Shown in pieces: positions 43,201 to 52,700 of a stretch of 64,000 bases of DNA. The stretch's first letter is position 1. Each line of letters begins with the position of its first letter. Source of the stretch: a virus; the IMG/VR virus record IMGVR_UViG_3300034117_000713, positions 1 through 64,000 of that record. The stretch is one strand, 5' to 3'. The notes below the pieces were generated by a model. The model was not told the DNA's origin. It saw only the letters and a program-made list of their open reading frames with translations, and ran no database searches. A program made the position numbers and the translations under genes.

Positions 43201-46200
43201 CTGTCTAGTTCTATTGATACTAGTCTGTCGTCAACTGTTACTACAGAAGTGACGTTGGTTCCTGGACAAGAAACTACTACTAGTTTAGCAATCAGCTATG
43301 CTAAAAAACTAGCATTGAAAATAATACAAAACGAAGAAATTACTGGTCTAGTTTATAATCAGGCCAAATGTAAACGAGATACTGGACTAATTGTAGATGC
43401 ACTAGCACTTGACTTGTTATACCCAACACCTGAATTAAGTCAAAGTAATTTTGCAGGATTACAATATTGGAATCAAGAAAACTACATTAACGAAATTACA
43501 GACGAAATTACCACAACCACAAATGCAATTCGATACGTGCAGGAACTTACACGAGAAATTGTACAAGGAATTACAACAGGAACAAGATACCAAAGTACTG
43601 TTTCTCAAAATGTTGTAGGAGATTTTGCAACCGCAGTTGAAGCTGGTATTGTATCTGACGATTTTGAAGTTATTATTGATATTATTATAGATGGAATTGC
43701 AGGAGTAAGTGATAGAATTGTGCCAAACGGAGATCAATCTACTGCAACAAACATAGTTAATGCGTACTCACTGTTAGTTGCAAACAGATCATATATTCAA
43801 ACAGAAGCAGTTGCGTTTGTAGAATATACAAAAGCTCCGGGATTTACATATGATTCTGTAAAATGCTACAGAGATGTTGGCTATATGGTTGACAGTGTTG
43901 CATTTGATTTAATACATCCTAATGGAAATCAGGCAAGCAATAGGCAGGCAATTCAAAGCGGTGTTTATTATTACGGATACAATGCATCTAGCACAGCCAT
44001 TGAAGGAGAAATTCCTCAGACTACTGCGGCTTATAATTATATCAAGCAGTTAATGCCGTTTGTTCTTAAAGGTGTTACCACTTCAACATACCAAACGTAC
44101 CTTGATCAAGTTACTAATTTAGATGCAGCTACCGATACCGAAGTTCTTGTGGTTGAGACTTTAATTGACCATATTACTAATATTATCAACAGTGGACCAT
44201 CAGTTGCCGAAATTAAAGTTCCAATTAGTTTAACTGAGTCAGTCGATCCTAATGTGTACAATGCTTATCGATTACTAAACGCTAATAGAGCATTTATTCA
44301 GGAAGAAGTAATTGCATACATTAACGAAACTTACGACTCTGGAACATACCAATCAGAATATCAACAGATATTTGACGCATCCTTAACAGGTGGCATCGAC
44401 GCTGTGCCTAGTCTAGGCGAAAAATTTGATATAATTGCTGACATCATTATAAATGGTGCTGACTCTAGTCCGGCTATCCAACGTCCGAGACAATATGTTG
44501 ACACAAATCAAAATATTTTAAACGCTAAGAAGTTACTTGATAAGAATAGACTGTTTATTCAAAACGAAACAGTGGCATTTGTGGACAGTATCTGGCCAAG
44601 TAAATTTAGTTACGACCCAGTGAAGTGTAGTAGAGACACTGGATTAATTGTTGACAGTTTAGCACAAGATTTATTATTCAACGGAACAAGTCAAAGTACT
44701 TTTGCCGGAATTCAATACTGGAATCAAGGTCTAACTGTTATACCGGGCGAGCAGACAACTACTACTAATGCAGTTAAGTACTTAAAATCACTTGCACAGA
44801 AAGTAGTAACAAATACTACTTCAACATATAACTATCAAAGCACAGTAACTCAAGTAGTAAGTACTATTACAAGTTCTACAAGTTTGATTTCTGCTGTGGT
44901 AGGAACTAACTTTAATGTAATTGTTGATATTTTAGATAACGGTACAGATGGAATTACTGATAAGATTGTTCCTAACGCATTATCTGCATCAACGGCATCT
45001 GCTAGATTAGCTGCATATAATTTATTGCAACAAAATAGAAATTATCTACAGCACGAAACGGTAGCATGGGTTGAAGCCAATGCAAACTTTGTTTACGATT
45101 CTGTTAAGTGTGCAAGAGACACAGGTCTTATTGTTGACAGTATTGCATTAGATTTATTATATCCAACAGCCACTGATAGCCAAAGCAATTTTGCTGGACT
45201 GCAATATTGGAATCAAAGCAATTATGTTGGGTCAATTGCTGAAGAAATTACCACTACCACTAATGCAATTATACATGTCAGTTCAATAGCACAAAAAGTT
45301 GTAGTTGGTGACCTATCGGGTACTAGATATCAAAGCACTGTGACACAAACTACTTCTACAGCATCGGGCGGAATTTTAGATGCAGTAGCAGTAGGCACTG
45401 ATTTTGGAGTTATTTTAAATATCCTTTCAACTGGTACTGCTGGCGTTACTGATATAATTGTTCCTAATGGCAGAAGAAGCATTACTACTGCTACCGTTAA
45501 TGCTTATAATTTATTGATAGCAAATAAACCGTATCTAGTAGCAGAAGCAATTGCATATGTTGAAGATACAAAAACTGCTGAGTTTGAATACGATCAAACT
45601 AAGTGTGCAAGAGATGTAGGCTACATGGTTGACAGTGTTGCATTTGACTTGTTGCACGGCGGTAATAAACAAGCTGTTCAAAGCGGAGTTCTTTACTACG
45701 GTTATGATAGCACCTCTACTGCGGTACCAAATGAAATTCCGCAGACTACCGCAGCATATAATAGAATAAAAGAAATATTACCAAGTATTTTAACTGGAGT
45801 TACTATTACTCCAAGTTTAGGTAACAGCACTATCCAAGTTACCTATATGCTGCCTTCAAGTACTGCACAGATTACTGCGGCACAAGCTAAAGTTGATAAA
45901 ATTACAAACATTATTAACAACGGTCCAGCAGCAGCAAGCGAACTATTTCCTATTAGTCTAACTCCAAGCACTGATACAAATGCAGATCGTGCATACGATT
46001 TGTTAGTAGCTAACAGAGAATTTATCAAAGACGAAATCATTGCTTATATTGATAGCACATTCACAGGGTTCGTATACGACAAAGACAAGTGTTTTAGAGA
46101 TGTTGGTTATATGATTGATAGCGTCAGCTTTGACGTTCTATATGGCGGCAATAAACAATCGGTTCAAAGCGGAGTTTATTACTACGGCTACCTAGAAGAT

Positions 46201-47620
46201 AGCACAGCTATTCCAAATGAAATTCCTCAGACAACCAGTGCTTACAATTTTATTGAACAAATTGTCTCTGATATCGTTACAGGTACCTTAATTGCTGAGC
46301 CCCAACAAAGTACAGTAGTACAGGTAGTATCAACACTAACAGGTACTACCGTTGAAGCAGACCTAATAAAGAGTAATGTTAATTTAATTAACAATATAAT
46401 TGAATACGGTCCAGACGAAGTATTAGCAAAAGAACCAATTGCACTCACAAGAAGCACTAGCACTTCTGTAATTAATGCGGCAAATTTATTAAATGCTAAC
46501 AGAGATTTTATTCGTGCAGAAACAATCGCATTTATCAACAACGAATATAACACTGGATTCTTATACGATAAAACTAAGTGTCGAAGAGACACAGGATTGA
46601 TTGTTGACAGTATTGCTTTTGACCTATTATATGAAGGTACTACTGAAAGCACATTTGCAGGTCTGCAATATTGGAATCAAGATACATACGTAGGAACCAT
46701 TCGAGGTGAAATTACCACTACAACTAACGCTATTAGATACCTAAAACAAGTAGTTGGAGATATTGTGTTGAATAACACTGTTGTTGCAACTACTGGAAAT
46801 AATACTGTACAAGTAACAAATCTTCCATCCAGCACTGAAGGCATTGCGGGCGTGTTAACTGGCAATGTAGATGTTATTCTCAACATCTTATCAAATGGGA
46901 CAGGCGGAGTAACTGACATAATTGTGCCTAACGGTGTGGTTCAAACTAGTACCGATATTGTAACAGCGATTGATTTATTAGAAGCAAATGCAAATTTTAT
47001 TAAAGATGAAGTTATTGCAAGAATTGATTTAGACAATACTGAATTTGAATACGACAGAACAAAATGCAGAAGAGATATAGGCTATATTGTTGACAGCATT
47101 GGTTTTGATTTACAACACGGAGGTAACAGACAAAGTGTTACTTCCGGAGTTTACTACTACGGATTTAATGCAGCTGACACTGCTATTGACGATCAGATTC
47201 CTCAGACAACTGCGGCATACAATTACATTAGAGAACTGGTTGATAAAATAATTCAAGGTACTGCAATTCCAGTAACTTATCAAAAGAAAGTTCCACAAGT
47301 ATTGTCTTCAGCAGTAGGTACTCCTGCTGAAGTAAGTTTAGTGCAGGCAAAAATTGATAATATCACAAACATCATTGAAAATGGTCCAGGCGTTGCACCT
47401 ACACAAGAGCCGATCAGTGCAGTAGCAAGCACTAGCACTGCGGTTGTAAACTCGTTTAGTATCTTGTTAGCAAACAGAGCTTTTGTTCAAGCAGAAGTTG
47501 TGGCATATATTGATGCAGTGTTTACTGATGCAACAAATTATGATAGAGCAAAATGTTTTAGAGACACTGGTGCAATTGTAGACGCAGTGGGATACGATCT
47601 AATCTATGGCGGAAACTATA
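35235..47620 (+). repeat. Eighteen ~160-codon KCxRD repeats in two paralogous fibre genes
   Basis: Conserved Cys codons lie at 35250, 35703, 36177, 36648, 37143, 38910, 39327 and 39813 in the first gene, and at 41818, 43369, 43864, 44626, 45109, 45604, 46090, 46579, 47065 and 47554 in the second. Each unit reads roughly A-x-x-LL-x-ANKxFIxxEVxAxI, F-x-YD-x-x-KC-x-RD-x-G-[LY]-I-x-D, DLLxGGN-x-QS, AG-x-x-Y[WY], then T-x-A and D-x-I-x-x-I-[IL]-x-x-G. The span covers both genes and includes non-repeat parts. Confidence 0.9.
40304..40690 (+). CDS. Small virion protein between the two giant fibre genes
   Basis: 128 aa, beta-rich: MALIPLNTFKTKTKVLDTNS, TATVYVAPIGVTSIVLMAQV, then ITTELVQNFEVPPNDSASL and KMILEAQDSIRAFTDANGTM. 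It shares its plan with the 105-aa protein at 32544, suggesting duplication of a fibre-plus-small-protein cassette. The AAAGGAG site is strong. Function unknown. Confidence 0.65.
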   Translation: MALIPLNTFKTKTKVLDTNSTATVYVAPIGVTSIVLMAQVANVDPTASHTITFSHHRRFRVLPDAQGNNSQEPNITTELVQNFEVPPNDSASLITGKMILEAQDSIRAFTDANGTMKLVLSILETANN

Positions 47621-48024
47621 ATTCTGTAAACACTGGTAATGGATACTTCTTGCGTAAAGGGCAGTATCATTTAGTGAGACTAGAACAGAACGTAACTGAC
47701 CCAACATTGTTTATTGATGGTGCAAGTGTTAGATTCTATCAACAGAGTTATATTTCTGCTTCTGGCTATTTGTTTGAATATGTTGGTGCAGGTACACAGT
47801 ACGGGGCATTGCCTCAAGTTGGTACTGCTGACCCTCAACAGAGCAAAGAAGTAGTTCAGTTAAATAATGGTAAGGTGTTCTTTACTTCAACAGATCAAAA
47901 TGGCGACTTCCGAATCGGACCTACACTGGTTATTAGCCAGAGTACAGGCGTTCTAAGCGGACGAACTTTCCAAAAGAGTTTGTATGCTGAAATGACACCG
48001 TTTATCTTGGTTGTAGGAGCATAA
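40711..48024 (+). CDS. Giant fibre protein with beta-helix and ten KCxRD helical repeats
   Basis: 2437 aa, the largest gene in the window. The N-terminus MPRLLSNRKPVSRPEDLKEN, with LQQAQPALG, resembles other fibre starts in this cluster. The beta-helix starts near residue 133 (LYVTPDGNDENDG, RACRTISG). One KCxRD repeat (Cys 370) precedes the resumed helix at ~587 (SPIQSFVFDAFTQ); nine follow (Cys 887, 1052, 1306, 1467, 1632, 1794, 1957, 2119, 2282), mostly 161-165 residues apart. The 254-residue step before 1306 holds a unit that has lost the motif. The C-terminal QYGALPQVG...DFRIGPTLVIS domain is nearly identical to that of the 2187-aa paralogue. Likely a long tail or side fibre. Confidence 0.75.
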   Translation: MPRLLSNRKPVSRPEDLKENRFEYLNLQQAQPALGLAPEANTGFTLQTDESGRVTFTNTLGKLEFDEQVISGTQAGVDIEINGSVNNGDIVLTPYQSARVAGNFSVEQDAIIDGDFTVRGIPQGTAPLVSNTLYVTPDGNDENDGTSMDSTRACRTISGVVRSPFYQSGTAIKVMAGTYFEDNPIPLKPYTSVVGNDLRTTFVEPLNKDLDLFHVNSGVYIAQMQMRNLRRGAVERYAPGGAGTYTTGAYCCAFPPNLENPIDIYYSPYIQNCTNQSGPWLKDGTMMVPNQTVQIPLAAGTSTWIADQNQITVTLYTGTIAVGMALNDAANEGYRNAQVLLKQNRTFLQSQTVAYVEATFPDLVYDQAKCYRDVGYIVDAVAGDARLGGNKRSIEAGLAYWSGNSSLIANEVTQTVDAINYLKEISLEVITNTTVTNIYSTLSNQVINLNLDKGQVVYTRAASSYDLIKNIIVDGEAAAPDTPTADLLGLIYPTGLSPNNVNVASTVTEITQLTTNTYVITLSTSTVSPSDNATVYFGYTTTYPYLDADIPAIWTADDGDKYVDRRLNPEGSGGGALVDGNAPSLRSPIQSFVFDAFTQLNQGGIGIHIINNGYAQLVSVFTIMCSQAVIVENGGIASITNSNANFGDTCLTAKGLGKLAFQGFIRNPAYPTNVPNGEYYPLGYWPQKQIMEVFIPNDRDRPHIGQVMEVVPPDTYINYEGNRVPYVNEAGYPGYLAVTSNTSTITTGSYTINDIDVTSIAVGHTLYVRDVLGMETHPVTGQPYITTGTQVVDVNYRSITLDTPILTGYTDLANANYFNLYFCGNAYYTVLSSSIDTSLSSTVTTEVTLVPGQETTTSLAISYAKKLALKIIQNEEITGLVYNQAKCKRDTGLIVDALALDLLYPTPELSQSNFAGLQYWNQENYINEITDEITTTTNAIRYVQELTREIVQGITTGTRYQSTVSQNVVGDFATAVEAGIVSDDFEVIIDIIIDGIAGVSDRIVPNGDQSTATNIVNAYSLLVANRSYIQTEAVAFVEYTKAPGFTYDSVKCYRDVGYMVDSVAFDLIHPNGNQASNRQAIQSGVYYYGYNASSTAIEGEIPQTTAAYNYIKQLMPFVLKGVTTSTYQTYLDQVTNLDAATDTEVLVVETLIDHITNIINSGPSVAEIKVPISLTESVDPNVYNAYRLLNANRAFIQEEVIAYINETYDSGTYQSEYQQIFDASLTGGIDAVPSLGEKFDIIADIIINGADSSPAIQRPRQYVDTNQNILNAKKLLDKNRLFIQNETVAFVDSIWPSKFSYDPVKCSRDTGLIVDSLAQDLLFNGTSQSTFAGIQYWNQGLTVIPGEQTTTTNAVKYLKSLAQKVVTNTTSTYNYQSTVTQVVSTITSSTSLISAVVGTNFNVIVDILDNGTDGITDKIVPNALSASTASARLAAYNLLQQNRNYLQHETVAWVEANANFVYDSVKCARDTGLIVDSIALDLLYPTATDSQSNFAGLQYWNQSNYVGSIAEEITTTTNAIIHVSSIAQKVVVGDLSGTRYQSTVTQTTSTASGGILDAVAVGTDFGVILNILSTGTAGVTDIIVPNGRRSITTATVNAYNLLIANKPYLVAEAIAYVEDTKTAEFEYDQTKCARDVGYMVDSVAFDLLHGGNKQAVQSGVLYYGYDSTSTAVPNEIPQTTAAYNRIKEILPSILTGVTITPSLGNSTIQVTYMLPSSTAQITAAQAKVDKITNIINNGPAAASELFPISLTPSTDTNADRAYDLLVANREFIKDEIIAYIDSTFTGFVYDKDKCFRDVGYMIDSVSFDVLYGGNKQSVQSGVYYYGYLEDSTAIPNEIPQTTSAYNFIEQIVSDIVTGTLIAEPQQSTVVQVVSTLTGTTVEADLIKSNVNLINNIIEYGPDEVLAKEPIALTRSTSTSVINAANLLNANRDFIRAETIAFINNEYNTGFLYDKTKCRRDTGLIVDSIAFDLLYEGTTESTFAGLQYWNQDTYVGTIRGEITTTTNAIRYLKQVVGDIVLNNTVVATTGNNTVQVTNLPSSTEGIAGVLTGNVDVILNILSNGTGGVTDIIVPNGVVQTSTDIVTAIDLLEANANFIKDEVIARIDLDNTEFEYDRTKCRRDIGYIVDSIGFDLQHGGNRQSVTSGVYYYGFNAADTAIDDQIPQTTAAYNYIRELVDKIIQGTAIPVTYQKKVPQVLSSAVGTPAEVSLVQAKIDNITNIIENGPGVAPTQEPISAVASTSTAVVNSFSILLANRAFVQAEVVAYIDAVFTDATNYDRAKCFRDTGAIVDAVGYDLIYGGNYNSVNTGNGYFLRKGQYHLVRLEQNVTDPTLFIDGASVRFYQQSYISASGYLFEYVGAGTQYGALPQVGTADPQQSKEVVQLNNGKVFFTSTDQNGDFRIGPTLVISQSTGVLSGRTFQKSLYAEMTPFILVVGA

Positions 48025-48025
48025 C

Positions 48026-49771
48026 GTGGCATCATTATTAAGCGGAGCAGTTAGAAACCCGACCTCCCCGTCGGGCTATATCACATTAGGTCAAGCCCAG
48101 GCCGCGTTGGGTAATACTCCTACAACTTCAACTGGTTACACGCTAATAACTGCAAACAGTCAAACAACATATTCTTCTAGTCTAGGTCGAATTGAGTTTA
48201 CATTTACTAATACAGCAAACTTTATTTCAAGTACAATACCCGATGGCGATGTAATCTACAGACCCAACGGAACTGGCACATTATATCTATACGGCGAAGT
48301 GGTTATTCCTAGCTTAGATGCACAAACTGCATTTAAAGGACCAGTGCAGGCAGCAACTACAGCTAACATTGATTTAATTGGAGGTGCACCAATTGAGGCT
48401 GATGGCTACGCTTTAGAATTAAATGATCGTGTTTTGGTCAGAGCACAGACTAATACTGCAACTAACGGTATATATGTGGTCAGTTTCTTAGGATCAGGCA
48501 GTAATGGCACATGGGCAAGATCAGCAGATACCAATACTGCTGAAGAAATGGCAGCAGCCATCGTTAGCGTTATTAACGGTGATACGTTATCTGGTCGTTA
48601 TTTTTATAACGATTTTAAAGCCACTAGTACATTAGGTACTGCTCCGGTAAATTGGTATCAGATTATTGCTGATACTAAAAATCAAGATATCACAAATAAG
48701 TTAATTGATGCAACTGATATTGGTACTCGTATTCCGGGTAAAGGCGTTTTTACAGAAATTGAAAGCACTGGATCGTTTGTTGCAAACAAATTAAGATTAA
48801 CTAGCACAGAAACTTCTACAACTACAGACAGCGGTGCTCTTGTAGTTGCAGGCGGTGTTGGTATTGGCGACAATATGAACATTGGCGGCCCTGTAAGAAT
48901 ATACGATCTAACTTCCGCAACTAGTACGTTCACTGGTGCATTGATTGTTCAGGGCGGTGCAGGATTTAATGGTGATATCTATGCACAAAGATACTTTGCC
49001 GAAGGCGAACCGCTTGATAATCTGTATTGGAACGGCGGCGAAATATCAGCACCGTTGAGAATTAGAAATCCAGCAGAAGCCACAAACACCTATTCCGGTG
49101 CGTTACAAGTGTGGGGCGGTGCAGGTATTGGCGGCGACTTATATGTTGGCGAGAGCATTACTTTAGAATCTCGAGTACAGACGGATAGCGTTTATTTTAG
49201 AATGCGTAACACGGCCACTAACGGCCAGAGCTACACATGGAGAGTAGGCGGAAATAACTTTGAAGGTCAGGCAGGTGCTAACTTAAACGAAGGTGGCCTA
49301 ACTTTATATAATGACACACAAAACGTTTATCGATTGGCTATTACAAAAAGCACAGGAAATTTGCTTGTAGGAGCCCAAACCGACAACGGCGTAGACAAAT
49401 TACAAGTAGCAGGAAGTGTCCGTTTTGGAGACGGTCAACTGTTTACACGCAGTACCAGCATAAATAACACAAGTACTACGGTAATAGACAGTTTTCCTGC
49501 TGCAAATTATAGGACTGCGAAGCTTTTAATTCAGATAGCTGACGGAGTAGGAACAAGTGCAAAGTTTCATGTGGTAGAAATAGTTGTATTAGTGGATAAT
49601 AATGGAAACGTTTACAAATCAGAATACGGTATTATTACTACAGGAGGCACAGTGGGAGAGTTTGATGTGGATTATAATATAGGAGGCAATGGTCTAGTAC
49701 GATTGTTATTCACAGCAGACGCTACATCGGCTAAGCAAGTTAAAACAGTAAGAACTAGCATCAGTAGGTAA
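48026..49771 (+). CDS. Tail fibre protein, GTG start
   Basis: 581 aa from GTG at 48026, one base after the previous stop, with GGAG 9 nt upstream. MASLLSGAVRNPTSPSGYIT and LGQAQAALG resemble the start of the 2437-aa protein. Residues ~106-200 (VQAATTANIDLIGG, LNDRVLVRAQTNTATNGIYV, TWARSADT) are a module common in phage tail fibres. Three GALxVxGGVGIG repeats follow. The C-terminal ~90 residues (AKLLIQIADGVGTSAKFHVV, EYGIITTGGTVGEFDV) match the end of the next fibre. Probably a host-recognition or adapter fibre. Confidence 0.75.
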   Translation: MASLLSGAVRNPTSPSGYITLGQAQAALGNTPTTSTGYTLITANSQTTYSSSLGRIEFTFTNTANFISSTIPDGDVIYRPNGTGTLYLYGEVVIPSLDAQTAFKGPVQAATTANIDLIGGAPIEADGYALELNDRVLVRAQTNTATNGIYVVSFLGSGSNGTWARSADTNTAEEMAAAIVSVINGDTLSGRYFYNDFKATSTLGTAPVNWYQIIADTKNQDITNKLIDATDIGTRIPGKGVFTEIESTGSFVANKLRLTSTETSTTTDSGALVVAGGVGIGDNMNIGGPVRIYDLTSATSTFTGALIVQGGAGFNGDIYAQRYFAEGEPLDNLYWNGGEISAPLRIRNPAEATNTYSGALQVWGGAGIGGDLYVGESITLESRVQTDSVYFRMRNTATNGQSYTWRVGGNNFEGQAGANLNEGGLTLYNDTQNVYRLAITKSTGNLLVGAQTDNGVDKLQVAGSVRFGDGQLFTRSTSINNTSTTVIDSFPAANYRTAKLLIQIADGVGTSAKFHVVEIVVLVDNNGNVYKSEYGIITTGGTVGEFDVDYNIGGNGLVRLLFTADATSAKQVKTVRTSISR

Positions 49772-49785
49772 CAAAGGAACAACAG

Positions 49786-52700
49786 ATGGCACAAATAAAA
49801 GATTTCGTCGTCAAGCAAGGCATAGTAGCAGAAGGAATTGCACAGTCACTAGCAACTTCTTCCGGTGCTTTAATTGTCGCCGGCGGTGCGGGCGTAGGCG
49901 GAAACATCAACGTCGGCGGATCTATTAAACGACACGGCAATGTCGCACAAGGGCGTGAACACAGTATAGGTGCTCAACTTTCTTTAAGAGATGCTACATT
50001 CACCGATGAATTAATCACCGGTAGAACTACTTGGGGTATTGTAAACTATTTTGGTAGTTCAGTACTTGATACAATCAGTGAAAATGCAACATATACAAAT
50101 GCTGCCAGTATATACGTTAAAGGTGCACCAGCAGCTGGTACTAATTTAACAATTGAAAAAGCATGGTCATTGTATATTACTTCTGGAACAATGTTCTTGG
50201 GAGAAACAAGCGGCAATACTTCAACTACTTCTAGTCAAGCCCTGCAGGTTGCTGGCGGAATTAGCTTTAATAACGGTATGGTCGGTTATGGCGGCGGTAG
50301 TTTATTTGGACCGTGGGCATTAAATAGCAGCGAAATTTTAACTCGTGCAACACAAAACGTAGGACTTGTTGAATTCCCAGACGGAATTCGTATTACTACT
50401 TCTACACAGTCCTACAGCACAGTAACGGGTGCGTTAGTAGTTGACAATAATGGCGGTGCTGGTATTGGCGGAAACTTATACTTAGGTGGTTATTTTGTAG
50501 GTGAAACTACAGGAACTTTCCTAAGTACTATTAATTCATTATCTACATCAACGGGGGCATTGACTGTCAAGGGCGGTTTAGGTGTAGGCAAAGACATTTA
50601 TGCACAAAACGGTTTCTTTGTCAGCGGCAACTCTAACACTGCCACAGTTGGCGGCAACAGTTTACAAGTAACAAACGGCGGCGGATTAGGCGTAACCGGT
50701 GTTGCAAGATTTGACAATCAAGTATGGCTAGCTAGTTTAACTGACAGCACAGGTTTTGGAACAGGTGCATTGATTGTTCAAGGCGGTGCAACAGTTGAAC
50801 GTAACTTGTCTGCAAACACTGCCGAAATATTAGATAACACAGCAGCAAGCTCCACTGACACTGCGGCATTTACTGTAGTCGGCGGTGTTGGCATTGGAAA
50901 GAATTTAATTATTGGTGCTGTTGGAAGTTCTACAGGAACAACTGCAACTAATGCATTAATAGTTGGGGGCGGCGGATATTTTGGCGGATCATTAACAGTT
51001 GACGGATCAACTGTGATCAAAGGAGACTTGTTCTTATTGGGCACAGGTACTCAGGTAACTATTAATTCAACAAACACATATATTGTTGATCCTGTTATTG
51101 AAATTGGTGGCGGAATTGACGGCTCAATGCTGACAATTCCAGATGTGTATGACAAGGGATTATTGATTCACTATCAAAATTCTGTAAGCACAGCTACTGA
51201 TTATCGTGCATTTATTGGCTTAGAAAATACCACAGAAAGATTCATCTTTAAACAAGAAATTCTTCCTGGTGTTTCCGGTAGCGACCCATTTGGCAACTAT
51301 TACAATAGTGGAACATGGAGCACATTAGAAGCTGGTAGCTTAATTTTACGCGATGCTACTGAATCTGTTGATGCAGATACTGGTGCATTGATTGTTGAAG
51401 GTGGTATTGCTGTTAGTGGTAACAGTACTTTTGCCAGCTCAACAGTAACATTTACCAGCGGTGCATTCTCGTTAACTAACATTGTTAACAATGCAGTTCA
51501 AATTCCTACAGGTGGACTTGGAACTAGATATCTTTATGTTGAAGAAGAAGGCTATATTGGTAATGCTAGAATCCTTACAACTGGTACAGTTAACGACAAT
51601 ATTGGCGGTATCTTTACATTAAGTTTTGCATTTATTAATTTAACACAATCGGACGGTACTGACACTGGTGCAGTTACAGTATCTGGCGGTGTGGGCATTG
51701 GTGGCAATCTTAATGTTGGTGGCAATCAAACACTAGGCGGCACGCTACGAATCTTAAATGATACCCAATCTGACAGCACTGACACGGGTGCGTTAACTGT
51801 TGTTGGTGGAGTTGGTATTGGCAAAAATGTCAATATTGGCGGCCAAACAAAAATATATGACACTACACAGAGTACCAGTACTGACACCGGTGCATTAGTG
51901 GTAGGTGGCGGTGCAGGTATTGCAGGTGACTTAACTGTTGGTGGTCTTGTAACTGTTGTAAACACATTAACTGTTGAAACTCTAGTTGTTACTAGTGAAA
52001 TAGACAGCACTGCAACAAATAACGGTGCTGTGGTAATTGCAGGTGGCTTAGGTGTTGGCAAAACTATTAATGCAAATAGAATTAATATTCAAACTGCAAG
52101 TATTAATAGCGGAACAAGTTCTACATCAACTACTACAGGTGACTTAACAGTTGTTGGCGGAGTTGGCATTGGTGGTGCAGTATTTGTAGGTAAAGAACTA
52201 CAGGTATTAAGCACTGACACTGCAATTAACACTTCAACAGGGGCAATAGTAGTCAAGGGCGGAGTTGGCGTTGCTAAAGATGTATTCATCGGCGGAAAGC
52301 TAATTCGATCTGGACAGGTAACACAAGATGTAATCAATGCATTAGGTGCAGGCTTAATACTAAGTTCATCAACCTACGTTGATTCTTTAACATCTGGTAC
52401 TCCTAATTCGTTAGCTATTCACAGTATTGGTCGTCCAACTATTCAAGGTGTATTGAATCCAGTATGGACTAATGCTGCTACAGTATTCATTGATAACGAA
52501 CCACTATTTACAGGTGGTTCTGATGCTACTAACAAGTGGGCATTGCAGGTTAACAACGGCAAAGTTAAGCTAGGCGGTACAAACTCTAACGTAGGCACAA
52601 CTACTTCAGGGGCATTGCAGGTAGTTGGTGGAGTTGGAGTTGGCGGAAATATTACTTCAGGCGGCGAAGTTAGAGCACAGACTTTTAAAGTTGTTGATAA

